From contig NC_023758.2 in assembly GCF_000499845.2 (NCBI RefSeq), positions 31,712,069-31,776,068 on the forward strand: 64,000 bases of DNA. Reading direction: 5' to 3'. Both the position numbers and the translations under genes were made by a program. Positions 13,074 to 23,957 of this stretch are shown here, one piece after another (positions within the stretch are counted from its first letter, which is position 1; each line of letters starts with the position of its first letter). A model generated the notes under the pieces. It saw only the letters and a list, made by a program, of their open reading frames with translations. It was not told the origin of the DNA and did not search any database. This stretch comes from Phaseolus vulgaris (taxonomy: Eukaryota; Streptophyta; Magnoliopsida; Fabales; Fabaceae).

Positions 13074-15899
13074 ATGTAATGAATTTTCTACACATCAACA
13101 ATCTAATAAGTCTTTTAAAATCAATGCAAAATATATTATGGTTTCAAATAAGAAAGAACAAGAAAAAATAGTATTATATCTAAGTGTTAAATAGATTTTC
13201 TTAATTATATAAATACTGAAAATAACTCATTTTATCAACACGGCTAACGCATTGGGTAAAGTTTCTTTTGCTCACACTAGTTGTAATGTGAATCGCTTGT
13301 GATTTATTTCTTCTGTTGACCAATGATATATGAATAGTATTATAAATTAGTGCCGAAAAAATTGTGAAATGAATTGAATTGGGTGTGTTTTGTGAGTTTT
13401 GCAGAGAAAGAAATTAAGAGAAAAGATGAAGACTTTTGGCCCCGCTGAAAAGGCAAAAACGCAAGTTGGTTTTGTGTTGGGAACTTGCCAATAAAAGCAA
13501 AAGAAAAAATAAGAGAGGATCTGTAAGATGCTGAGTGGCACATAAAATGAGAGTTGTGAATGAAGGCAACATGAAAATGCGTTTTGGCCTTTGGATTGAA
13601 CGCAATATCTGACACAAGCAGAGGGGTGCAAGTGGCACAATACTAATTCCATACTTTTCATGCCACTAAACCTCATATTCTTACCCATTGCATTTGGACC
13701 ACGTTAGACCAGTACTTCCTCCCAATTTTCATGCTTTTTCCCCTTCTTTTACACAACATTATCCACAATTTTTATTATTTTTAATCACCTTGTTTCGATT
13801 TCAAAATCAATAGATAGGATAGTTAAGATTAATCATTTATTTTAGAAGTCAATTATCACAGTTTTGGTTTTAAAAGATTAATTGTACGAGTATATAAATT
13901 ATTTTTAACTCGATTCTTAAGTGATGTTAGACTATATTAATTATATTAAAATTTATTTACTCCTTTATTTCCGTGAGTATTGATGGGCTTTGTAAGTTCA
14001 GCCATATAGCAGAAAGCCAGAAAATGGTAGACCATATTGGAGCATGATGAAGAAGTTAAAACTTAGAAGGAAATGGTTTAAAAGTCAAGGTGACAAACAT
14101 GCTCTTCATAGTGTTGAAGGAACGTCTCTTTCGTATTTATTTATTAATGTAAGGTTTGATGAATGGTGATGTGCAAAGTTATGATATTATTTAATGAGGG
14201 TGTTGAAATAAGTGGGAGGAAGATGTGTGTGAAAGATGGGAGAGGTAATTTAAATTTATATAAAGCATAGACAAAGATAAAGACCGCAATATTTGTCTAG
14301 CGTGTTTTATTACGGTTTTATTTTTAAAATATATTTTGGTGAAGTGAAAAAAAAAATAGATATAAATATAAATCGTTATTAACTTCAACTCCTAAATAAT
14401 ATCATATTATATTTATTATATTGAAATATTTAATAATTGCATTTTGAATTATCATTATCATCATATGATTTTGCTGGGGACAAAAGTGATGGGTTATTGA
14501 TTTGTTTTTAAAAGAAGGAGCAGAAGATAACGTCCAACAAAGCCAAAAGCTCTTCCCCGAATGGAGTCACGATTGAGAATGAGAAAAAACAGAGCGTATC
14601 TCCCATGTTATTCTGCGGCCCCTACACCCTCAATCTCAGCCTTACACGTAATCAATCGAACGGCTTTTGGGCTCCTTTTCTGCAACTGCACGTGCATCAG
14701 GGGATCATTTGGTCCCTAAGTTGAATGGTCCCCGCATCAGACGTCTCGTCAACTTCAATCACTCTTGTTTCCTCACCACCTCATTCTCTTCTCTACTCAT
14801 CAATCTTTCTCTACTCAATGCTTCTTATTACTTCAACTATAAATTCAAATCATAAATTCTCCCCTCATGCTTCCTTGCTTCCCATTAGTTAAGCATCTAA
14901 GAGGTAGGAGGTACTCTTCTATATATATCACCGACACTGATATGATATAGATACGAAACACTGAGTTATATAATATTTCTAAATTATAGAAAAGAAAAAA
15001 TATATATAAAAATTTTAAATTGATGAGAGAAAACACGTATATATGGATTATATAACTATGAATTATATACAAAATTGAGAATAAAGATTTATATGCACAA
15101 ATATCTTTCAATTTTTTTTTTAATAAAAACATGTTTTGTATGGTCGGTTCAAAATGATTTGTTTTTTTATTTTTGTAATCATAATAAAAATTGATACAAC
15201 AAGTTTGAGTTTTTTAAAAAATAATGTATTTCTTCTTTTTAAAATTGTGTAAAAACCATGTTAGAATTGTTAAAAATTCTTTTTTTTAATTTGATACTTA
15301 ACCAATATGTGTCATATAAGTATCCTACGAATGTTGGTGTTCAATGCGTGTGTCCGACACCATTTAAGAGACGTGTCTGAACCTCATATTATAAATTAAT
15401 TTTGAATAATTTTTATACTTTTGTTAATATGATTAAAGTTAATTTCAATTAAACATTTAATATAACAATTTTATTTATTTTTCTTTATTATTATAATAAT
15501 TAAAATAACGGTAATTAATATTGAATAAATAATTAATATTTAATATTAACAAAAATAGAAAAAACATGATCAAATAAAAAAAAAAAAAAAAGATGGAAAG
15601 AAGATGTAAAACATAAAAGGGAGACACATAATTGAAAAAATACATAACAAAAGCTCTCTACATATTTCTGTGTGTTTTTTTTTACTAAAACTTAATATTC
15701 TAGTTGAAATCCATTTTTCTTGATTAGAACATAAATAAATGCGAAATTTATTTCAGATGTATTAAAATTAATTTTTTACTTTTTCCCTTAATTTTATCCC
15801 TCTCTCTCTCTGACACACACACATTTGAAAGAGGAAGAGGACATCCACTCTCACATTTGAAGTTCTTCCTTCTAGTCTTCTCAAAATTAAAAGAAGACA

Positions 15900-16780
15900 T
15901 AAAATAAAGACGAGGCCCAAGCCCAAAGCCCAAGCCCAAGCCCAAGAAGGCCAAAGCCCAAAGAGCCCAAGTCCATCCCATGAGGGGCAAGGCCAAGCTT
16001 TGAAATACTCTTGTATAGTTTTAGGAGGTGTGGTTATTAAATAAAGGAGTGTGAAAATGTAAAATAAAGTCACATTACCCATGTGACTTAGGAGAGTGGT
16101 GTAGGTGTAGTTTTTGGGAGGTGTCATAGTAGAAAAAGGTCACACCTCCCATGTGACTTGTTTTTGGTGGGAATTTCAAATGAGTTTATTTGAAATTTCC
16201 CACCTATTTTTCAGCACCTTAGGCTATAAATAGAGGTGCTTCCTTTGTAAAATTCATATTGGAATTAATCTAAGAAAACTCTACTCAAATTTTGAGTGAA
16301 CTTTGGAGAGCTTTTGGAGCCTTCTTCTCTAGTCTTATCTTGATGGATCAATGGAGTCCTCAAGTGGCGGCATCACTCTTATCTAGGAGCATTCCACACT
16401 TCTAGTGGCGAGATCATCCAACATTCTTCCATCTTCATGAGCACTCTCTTCTCCTTCCTTTCTTCTCTTTCAATTGTTCATGTTGTTTTGTGTTCTTGAG
16501 TTTTTTGGTTCGGTTTTTCTGTTTTTCCAACACCTATGTTCTGTTCTTGCCTTTTAATTTCAATTCTGTTCGGTTCCTTTTAGTTTCTCCTCTTTTTTGG
16601 TTCAATTTGACTAAAATTGGTTCATCCAAATGAGTTTGGGAATTGGTACTAGTTTTTGGTGAGTTCTTGTCTTAGAACAAATGATCCAACTCTAAGAAAA
16701 GTGTCTCTATAATGTCCAACTCAAGGTGATTCCTAAGAAGGTCAAGAACCTTTCTCTATATGGCTAGTGGAATCACATCA
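15900..16780 (+). mobile_element. Solo-LTR-like block, probably a retrotransposon remnant
   Basis: This block differs in composition from the flanks. It begins with a GCCCAA hexanucleotide run (about 15914-15970) and has a duplicated CCCATGTGACTT motif (about 16078 and 16149). A good TATA box (CTATAAATA, 16224-16232) is followed by an untranslated, leader-like CT-rich stretch with no long ORF. That order (U3-like region, TATA, R/U5-like transcribed part) fits an LTR. No gag-pol lies next to it, so it would be a solo LTR or a non-autonomous element. I could not fix the TG/CA ends or a target-site duplication, so boundaries are approximate. Confidence 0.4.
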
Positions 16781-18820
16781 CACACACATATATATATATA
16801 TAATTACCATTTTACCATACATTTTATTTCTCATACATATATAAATAAATATATTATCATTTTATCACACACTCATGTACATTATATTTACTGTACTGAT
16901 AAACATTTTATCAACTTGTCACTGAATCTCTTCACTTAAAATAAAAGTAGATCTTATGTAAATGGTGATAATTGAAAAACCTACAAAATTTGCATAATAA
17001 TTCCTTACAATTATTTAAGTTTGCAATTGGTCTTGAATGATAGTTAAGGACTGAATATAGAGAATCATAAAAAAATCTTACAAGCATTTCTACCTTTATC
17101 AATAAGATAATAAACCAAAATTTCAAATTTTATGGAGTTGCAGTTTGAGAAATGTGGGGGTACAGAAAGCAAGACACTAATCGTTGAAGTTGTTTTTTTT
17201 TTGGGCCCTATTCAATTTTTGACGCCTGATTCCCCATCGCCTGCAAAGTCCGTCAACGATGGACCATAGTGTGGGCTTCTATATATCAGGCCTCATTGTT
17301 TTTTAATGGATTTAATTTTTGTATTTTGCTATAGTAAATTAATTTATATTTTTCAACTGATTAAAAAATATTTGTATCATTTTAAAGACTGAGTTCACGA
17401 GTTTTCTAAATCTTTATAAACTTTCCTCAGTAGAAATCAAACTCAATAATACCCTTTAGATCTTCGCATGAAGCAAATATGAAGTTGGTACACATGCAAC
17501 TGAGAAAATTGAAAATAAAAAAAAACTAATAAAACCTTAACCAATTGATTGAGATGCACATTTGGAGATGTTCGTGAAATCAATATTTGCTTTGATATTC
17601 GTGAAATCTATGTTCTTCACCAGATATTGAATATTTTCCCTCTAAACTTTTCTCATAACACTTTTCTTAAACTGTACTTTTAATCCATTTTTCAACTTAT
17701 ATATGATTGAATAACAATAATAATACAAATTTATAATGGCAATAGCAAAAGGAAATATCTGGAAACGATACTATTTTTTTATCTTAATAATGTAAGAAGG
17801 TATATCCTTAATTTGAATTTACAAATTACAATTATATATCAATTAAGTTTTACAAAACTGTATAGATATTTATATTTATACTTGTTTCTCCCTTATCAGG
17901 CGGATTATTATAATACTAACAAAAAACACACAAGCTGCAGCACATGTATGTTTACATTTCTTATTAAATTAAAATATATACAATTTTGTAAAAAATAATA
18001 TTAAAAACTATATAACCATTACTTTTTTAAAAAGAAAATATTTAATTATTTTAAAATAAAAAACTATTCAATTATTTATTTTGTTAAATAAATAAATAAT
18101 GTTATATTTATTAAAAAATAAAATTATTAATTAAAAAATATACAATTTATGTAGTATAAATAGAGACAGAGACGCCACATGTGTAAAACACATATTTATA
18201 TGAATTATATAAATTAGTAATAAATATTTATTTTCACAAATATATTTCAGTTTTGATAATAGAAATGTTTCTCAAGACAAATTAATATATTTTTTATTTT
18301 TAAAATTACATTATAATCATGATAATATTATCAGAAATTCAACAATATATAAATTTTGAATTAGATATTTCAGATATACATAATTTTTATGGGTTTGCAT
18401 ACTTAATATTTTTCCATGAAGTTAATATTTTTCAGCAATTGAAATGGTTAAAAAAAAGTATTAGCATACATTAAAAAACCTCTTCACATCCAGATTTTAA
18501 CGAAAGGCCAGTGAAGAGAATCCAGACTGGTAAATCAAACGACCTAATGTCTTCAAAAGGAGATGAACAATGGCAGCACTAGATAAACAGAATATAACAC
18601 TGAGTAGCAACAAGAAAACACCGATACAGAGAAAACCCTAAAAAAACAAGGTTGAATTGGCGTAGGGGAATTTTTCCCTGTCATAGTCGGTTTGTGAATA
18701 ACGTTGTCAATTAATCATATCATATCCTAATGTTAATGCTAATAGCTGTATCCATAATAAATATAACAACACCTTGCTTCAGTTGCAGTGAAACACCATT
18801 GATGCTTTGGTGGCAAATAT

Positions 18821-19170
18821 TCAGAAGACGGAAGAGGAATGAATGAGATAAGTGAGCGCCAAAGCCAACATCATCAACACATACGCAACCCCTTGATCTA
18901 TAGACGTCCCTGAACAATGTATGTCAAAAAGCCACAAAAACGAATCGATAAGTAACGCAAGCACATTTTCAGATCCAGCGAAAATAAACAAGTAACTTCT
19001 ATTGAATTTTGGAAGCAGATCTGAAAAAAAGAACAGTTACCGTCGCTGGTGGGAGGAGGTGCCGGAGGCAGGGATTGCGCATGGGCGGAGAGAGGAACGT
19101 AAAGAGTGAAGATGAGAGAGAGAAGCAGAGCCAGCAATCCGAAACCAAACGAAAACCTGAAAATGGCCAT
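18821..19170 (-). CDS. Arabinogalactan peptide (AG-peptide, AGP16/20/41 type)
   Basis: Two exons, 19170-19041 and 18909-18821, join in frame across a 131-bp intron with GT and CAG ends, giving a 72-aa precursor. Residues 1-31 form a hydrophobic signal peptide ending in AHA. The mature part is tiny and Pro/Ala/Ser-rich (QSLPPAPPPTSDG), with prolines expected to be hydroxylated and O-glycosylated. The rest (IDQGVAYVLMMLALALTYLI) is a hydrophobic tail typical of GPI-anchor addition signals. AG-peptides are GPI-anchored proteoglycans of the outer plasma membrane. The intron falls in the Gly codon near the expected anchor site. Length and layout match the AGP16/20/22/41 group; the exact orthologue is not resolved. 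The 5' end agrees with the family Met. Confidence 0.92.
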
Positions 19171-20799
19171 GTTTATGGTTTCGGCACACACGCTGTTTCT
19201 CTCTCAAGTTTGTAAGGTGCGGTGATGGGAGCAAGAGACGGCGCACGGATTTTAACAGGCTAAGGCCGTTACCTTTCGAAGGGGAGAAAAAAGAATAGCG
19301 GAGAGAGGCAACCGGTGAAGCCGGTATAACATAGCAGTGGTGGGGCCCACCCGCATGTTATGAGCTTGCTAAGCCCATGTGATTGCCGATTTCGGTTTGG
19401 ATTTCAACCAGTCACACCGCTGACACTCTGTTACCTTTTGGCGCCATATGCTTTTTTTTTTCTTCTAACTTTCCTTTTCAAATCCATCGAATTTTATTTT
19501 TAGAATCTTAATAATTTGTTAAATCAAAAAAAGTATCTCACTTTATATTATAATTTAATTAAATTCCTTTTTTTTGTAGTATGGGGATATGGTGTTGCCT
19601 TAAACGGCTATTTTACCTTATTTATTTATTTTTATCTTTGAATTAGGAATTACTAACGTCCGATAACTTAATATTTTTGTTGACTTTTTTAGTATATAAT
19701 TTAAATTTTGATTTAAATACAGAGAATAATTAGTATATTTATAACTTTGAAAGACTGTGTAATGAATGACGCGTTTGTTTCAAGAAAAGTTGATAAATTA
19801 TGAAGGTCCACCTTAGAATTTTGTGCATGGTTATTAGCATCTACAATAATTACTGTAATGATATGAAAATTTAAAGCATTAAACAGTTTACAAATTATAC
19901 ACGAGAAAGGAAATTTATGGATTATCAAAACTGTATCATAGGATTTAACCTTCCATATACATCATTCTTTGGAATAAATGTACATTTTGAGAGAAAAAAA
20001 AGTTAGTGTATATTTAAAAGAAATGAAAAAACTATGCTAAGAATGAAATGAATGTTATATGAAATTAGAGTGATGTGTCTGATATAAAAGTATTTCTAAT
20101 AGAAGAAAATAAAAAAATATACAATGTTGAAAGTTATAATTATGTTATGTATAAATTAATTTTTAATTAGTTGTCTATGTATAATCTAATTTTAATTTAT
20201 ATAAAAATATATTATTATTTTTTAAACGTTTATAAATCATTAATAAAATTTGAAGATTGTATAATATCCCAACAAATTTAGTTAATCACTTTGGCTGATA
20301 TTTTGAAGGTTTGACTAAATGTAAAAAAATTGTTTCACCTTTTCTTTTTGATGTTTGGTACAATAACTTTCAAGCAGTAATTAAACATAGTCAAACCATT
20401 ATAAATAGCCAAATAGAAAAGAAAAAAAAAGTGTTACTGTTGTGGTTAAAACTTAAAACGCAAAAATCAAGTGAATACATTTGTTAAACAGTTTACATTT
20501 TAAAAAGCTGATCTTAAATATTTAGGAGTCAGTCTAGCTAATTATAAATCACAAAAAAATCTCACATCTATTAGACGATTATATATATAGAAAAATTATC
20601 ATTTAATATATTATTTTTCCTTATTTTTACTTTACAACTTCTTTTAGTAATAAAATAAATATATTTTTTTTAAAAAGAATATTTTTATTGTTAAACGAAA
20701 GTAAGAAAAATTATAGTGTGAAACTATCATTATATATAACAAAATGAAGAAATTGGAGTTAAATTTTACCAAACCATTCCAAACAAAATACTATACAAA

Positions 20800-21180
20800 A
20801 ATTATTAAATAATAATTAAATTTAAAATTTAAAATTTTAAAATAATTAGTTATTATATTAACTAAATTAAATATTAATTTAAAAATTAAAAAAAATTATT
20901 AGTATGTAAAGTAGTTTGTATTATTAATAAAGATTTATAAAATAATTTTTAAATTAATATCTAAATTAAATTTAAAAGACTAATAGAAATTAATTTAAAA
21001 TAATAATTAATTAAATTTTAATAATTAAAGTTAAATATTAATTTAAAAATTAATTTATTAAATTTTATTAAAAAAATATTTTATATATTAATAATTATTT
21101 TAATTTATAAAAATATTTATAATTTAATTAAATAGTAATTAATTATTTTAGTTTTTAAAATTTGTTTTATTTAATAATTT
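20800..21180. repeat. Near-pure A/T block with internal repeats
   Basis: Almost every base is A or T, and short motifs such as AAATATTAATTTAAAAATTA recur (about 20868 and about 21035). This could be decayed transposon DNA or a matrix-attachment-like region. The sequence alone does not decide. Confidence 0.5.
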
Positions 21181-22560
21181 TTTTTGTGAAACCTTTGTTC
21201 TAACAGTTATTTTATTTTAAGAGCATTTTAATGCTCAAGTTAAGAAATAGAAGAAGTAAACAAAAACGTTTCTATATATTTTTTTTTTGAAAGGTAGGCG
21301 TTGTTTGTGTGCACTCTCCTTTGAATAAAAACAAGGTGTCAGATTATATTTTTTGGACTGACCCGCGGGTTAAGTTAATATTTTTAATCTCTTACTCTGT
21401 TTTCGGTCGTTCTGTTTTTTTTTTAAATTAAAACTTAAAATTAAAATAGTTTACAAAATTAATTATATTATTTAAAAAGATTAAAAAAATATAACATTAC
21501 TACAAATTAATATTATCAATTATAATAAAGTAATTTAATATATAAAACTTATTATTATTTTTTAATTATGAGTAGTAATTAATAAATTAGAAAATTAAAA
21601 AAATATTTATATAATTAAATATTTGAATATATATATGTCATATATTTGTAAGTTTTGCTAAAAATAATTAATATAAATGACTATTTTTATATTCATTATA
21701 ATTAATCAAAATTGTCATATAGAATAAGAAGTTCGAGATTGAAGCATAATTTATTCATTTACACTTTAAAGTTTTAATCGTTATTTTTTTACTCTAATTA
21801 GGAATAAATTAACTGTTGTAAAATTCATTTAATTAAATTTATTTTAATCTTGACGGTTGTATTTGTTAATTTTATATTTTAGTGGTAGTAGATCATTTAA
21901 TATTTTTCAAAATAGATGGTATCGTTGTAGTATCTAACTAGATAGTTTGATGGAGCAGTTACCGATACGAGTGAGTTGAATCACGTGAAAGTATAAGTTG
22001 TTTTTCGGAATCAAAATAAGAAATGAAATTCAAGTAGAAGAATTGTCTTAAAAACATAGCTGAAAGCAAAACCTTTTCAAAATACGAAGAAACAGAGTTA
22101 ACAGTAGTACTAAAAACAAACAAGAATTTTAAAAAGTTAAAAACTAGAACAATATATAAATAAAAATATTTTTTTTAATATCCGTATAGCAGAACAACTT
22201 ATAAAAAGAGATAAGTCGTTGACTTGGTTAAAAAAACAAGATTCTAATGGTGTACTTGTCTTTTTTTATTGGGTCCAAAGCCCATCTTCTTGTATTATTA
22301 TGATAGCAAAATATTGATCGTCAAGTGGTTTGAAAGGTTGGTCTTATGTTCCTTCTGTTTGGTCCGGCAGGTGTGCCTTCTATTTCTTGCTCATGCTTTG
22401 GTTTGGTTTTCTTGTTTGAGAGACACATTTCTTCTTTGATGTGGTTTTTTGTTTTGCATGACGCTATTTCGTGAGATTAGGAATTTTTTGTGTTTTATTT
22501 TGAAGGTTTGCTTTTATTCAGATTCTTTTTTATATAAGAGTTAGAATACCTTTTATCTTT

Positions 22561-22606
22561 TGTTTATATTTATATTTATTTATTGTTTATATTTATATTT
22601 ATTTAT
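22561..22606. repeat. 23-bp tandem repeat, two copies
   Basis: A 23-bp unit starting TGTTTATATT is repeated exactly at 22561 and 22584, and a third copy begins (TGTTT) at 22607. Confidence 0.7.
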
Positions 22607-23420
22607 TGTTTGCTGATTAAAAAAAACTATAAACATTAAAGATAAATGATCAAATTTTATAGGAACATTTATTAGAGTTTTCTTAATTTTTCTCCTCGTT
22701 TACCTTGACATGGAAGACTAAAGTGTGACTAATTTTCTTGTTATTTGATGATGAATTATGACTTTGAATTAGTTAACCAAATACTTTATCCTTCCAAATG
22801 AATCTCTTTATATAATTATTGAAAAAAAATAAAAGTATATTGATAGTATTATTTAAAGAGACAATTATTCAATAACGAAGGACTATGAAAAAACATATTT
22901 GTCGTGAAATTATAATTTTTCTACATTATTATAGTAAAATTGTTAAGGGGTATAGTTTTATAGGTTGTGAAAATACGAATATTTATAGGGTAATGAAATT
23001 TTCACATTCATCCAATAAAAAAACTCACTTCACAGCTCAAAATAATATTTTATTTTTCAATTTAAAATTCTAATATACAATTTCTCTATTATTAAAGTGG
23101 ATATAATTTTTTTAAGGAGTGTAAAAGGTTTTATTTTCCATATTTATACGATGGTGAAGGTGGGGAAGATAGAATGCAAAAAGAGTGGTGAATGATAATG
23201 ATGGCCGTTGCAAGACCAAACTCCGCCAACATCGGAGACATGCAGCGCCCATTTGCGTTCTGCGAACATCATAATCAAAATCTTAGGTTATTCAGGAACA
23301 ACGTTAACGCCACAAAAACACTCCTACTTCAACCCCTCACTGCACCAACATTCATTACTCACATTTCCCGTTTTCAACCTCCCTTGCACATTCCGTTTCT
23401 TCTTCTCTTCATCTTCTCCG

Positions 23421-23957
23421 TTACTTTTTCTTTCTTCTGTTCCCACCTTCAGTATTGCTTAATTCATCAAACCACCACCACCATCATCACACCACCCTGC
23501 AAACAAATTCCTAACCTCCTCCCCCCCCAAAAAAAAACCTTCTCTCCCGTGTCAGTGTGCTTGGTTTTGCGCCTTGCCAAGCGTATGATTTTGTCATCTT
23601 TTGAATTAGTATTCTACGATTTCGTTATCTCTTTTGTTCATACATAAATCACACTTTTGACCGGATCCTTTACATTGTAAACAATTAGCAGATGCGGCCA
23701 TAATGGCGGTTGCGGTGACCGTAAAAATTTGTAACGCTGTGGCTGAAACCGCGATCAAACATACCAATTTTCAAAAACATTTTGTCGAAATGATATTGGT
23801 TCCCTGTCTGATGGTGTTGTAATTTTCAATTAGGCTATACGAAATCACACTGTGCATGGATTAATTTTTCGCATTACGTTACGTTCTTCCCAATTCCTAT
23901 TGTTTCAACGTTACGTTACGTTGTTTTTGTAGATTTTGATCAATTGAAGGTGCCGGA
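23421..23957 (+). promoter_or_regulatory. Probable 5' leader and leader intron of the pseudokinase gene
   Basis: A pyrimidine-rich stretch with a C8A7 homopolymer near 23521-23537 looks like an untranslated first exon. A T-rich tract ending TTTTTGTAG at 23932 looks like an acceptor 25 bp before the start codon, which would place an intron in the leader. The motif ACGTTACGTT occurs twice close together (about 23875 and 23908). The exact transcription start and donor site are not determined. A 151-codon ORF across 23192-23647 has no recognisable features and is taken as chance. Confidence 0.4.

Larger units (their letters stand above)
9272..18820. other. AT-rich intergenic region between CRF and the AG-peptide gene
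   Basis: No convincing coding region is present. The first 200 bp hold the probable CRF 3' UTR. Notable contents are a G-box at 9688-9693, short tandem repeats at about 10277-10335, an (AT)n run near 10465-10486, a T homopolymer near 11958-11978, a GT-rich non-coding patch at 12000-12550, (AT)n at about 12803-12822, ACATCGGTT-type repeats at 13021-13073, a less AT-rich patch at 14530-14800 containing a GCACGTGC palindrome, and an LTR-like block at about 15900-16780. The last few hundred bases before 18820 are probably AG-peptide 3' UTR. Confidence 0.55.
19171..23420. other. Intergenic region with an extremely AT-rich block
   Basis: The AG-peptide gene (-) and the pseudokinase gene (+) are divergent and this is the DNA between them. 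19171-19450 is comparatively GC-rich and probably holds the AG-peptide leader and promoter. 20800-21180 is almost pure A/T. 22561-22606 is a 23-bp tandem repeat. From 23160 the sequence becomes less AT-rich and then pyrimidine-rich, which fits the promoter and leader of the pseudokinase gene. No coding region is supported. Confidence 0.55.

Noticed and set aside
13340..13688. Overlapping minus-strand ORFs of 74-113 codons
   Set aside because: Three overlapping frames, none with recognisable motifs, in AT-rich DNA; no splice or start context supports a gene.
14640..14720. Possible microRNA precursor around GCACGTGC at 14.69 kb
   Set aside because: The CACGTG similarity to miR164 is limited to the palindrome itself; the rest of the mature sequence and a hairpin arm are missing.
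16932..17126. Short hydrophobic minus-strand ORF next to the LTR-like block
   Set aside because: Low-complexity AT-derived sequence; no evidence for a protein.
23192..23647. 151-codon plus-strand ORF upstream of the pseudokinase gene
   Set aside because: It lies in the predicted promoter and leader, has homopolymer-driven composition (Thr, Pro and Phe runs) and no recognisable domain; it is most likely chance.
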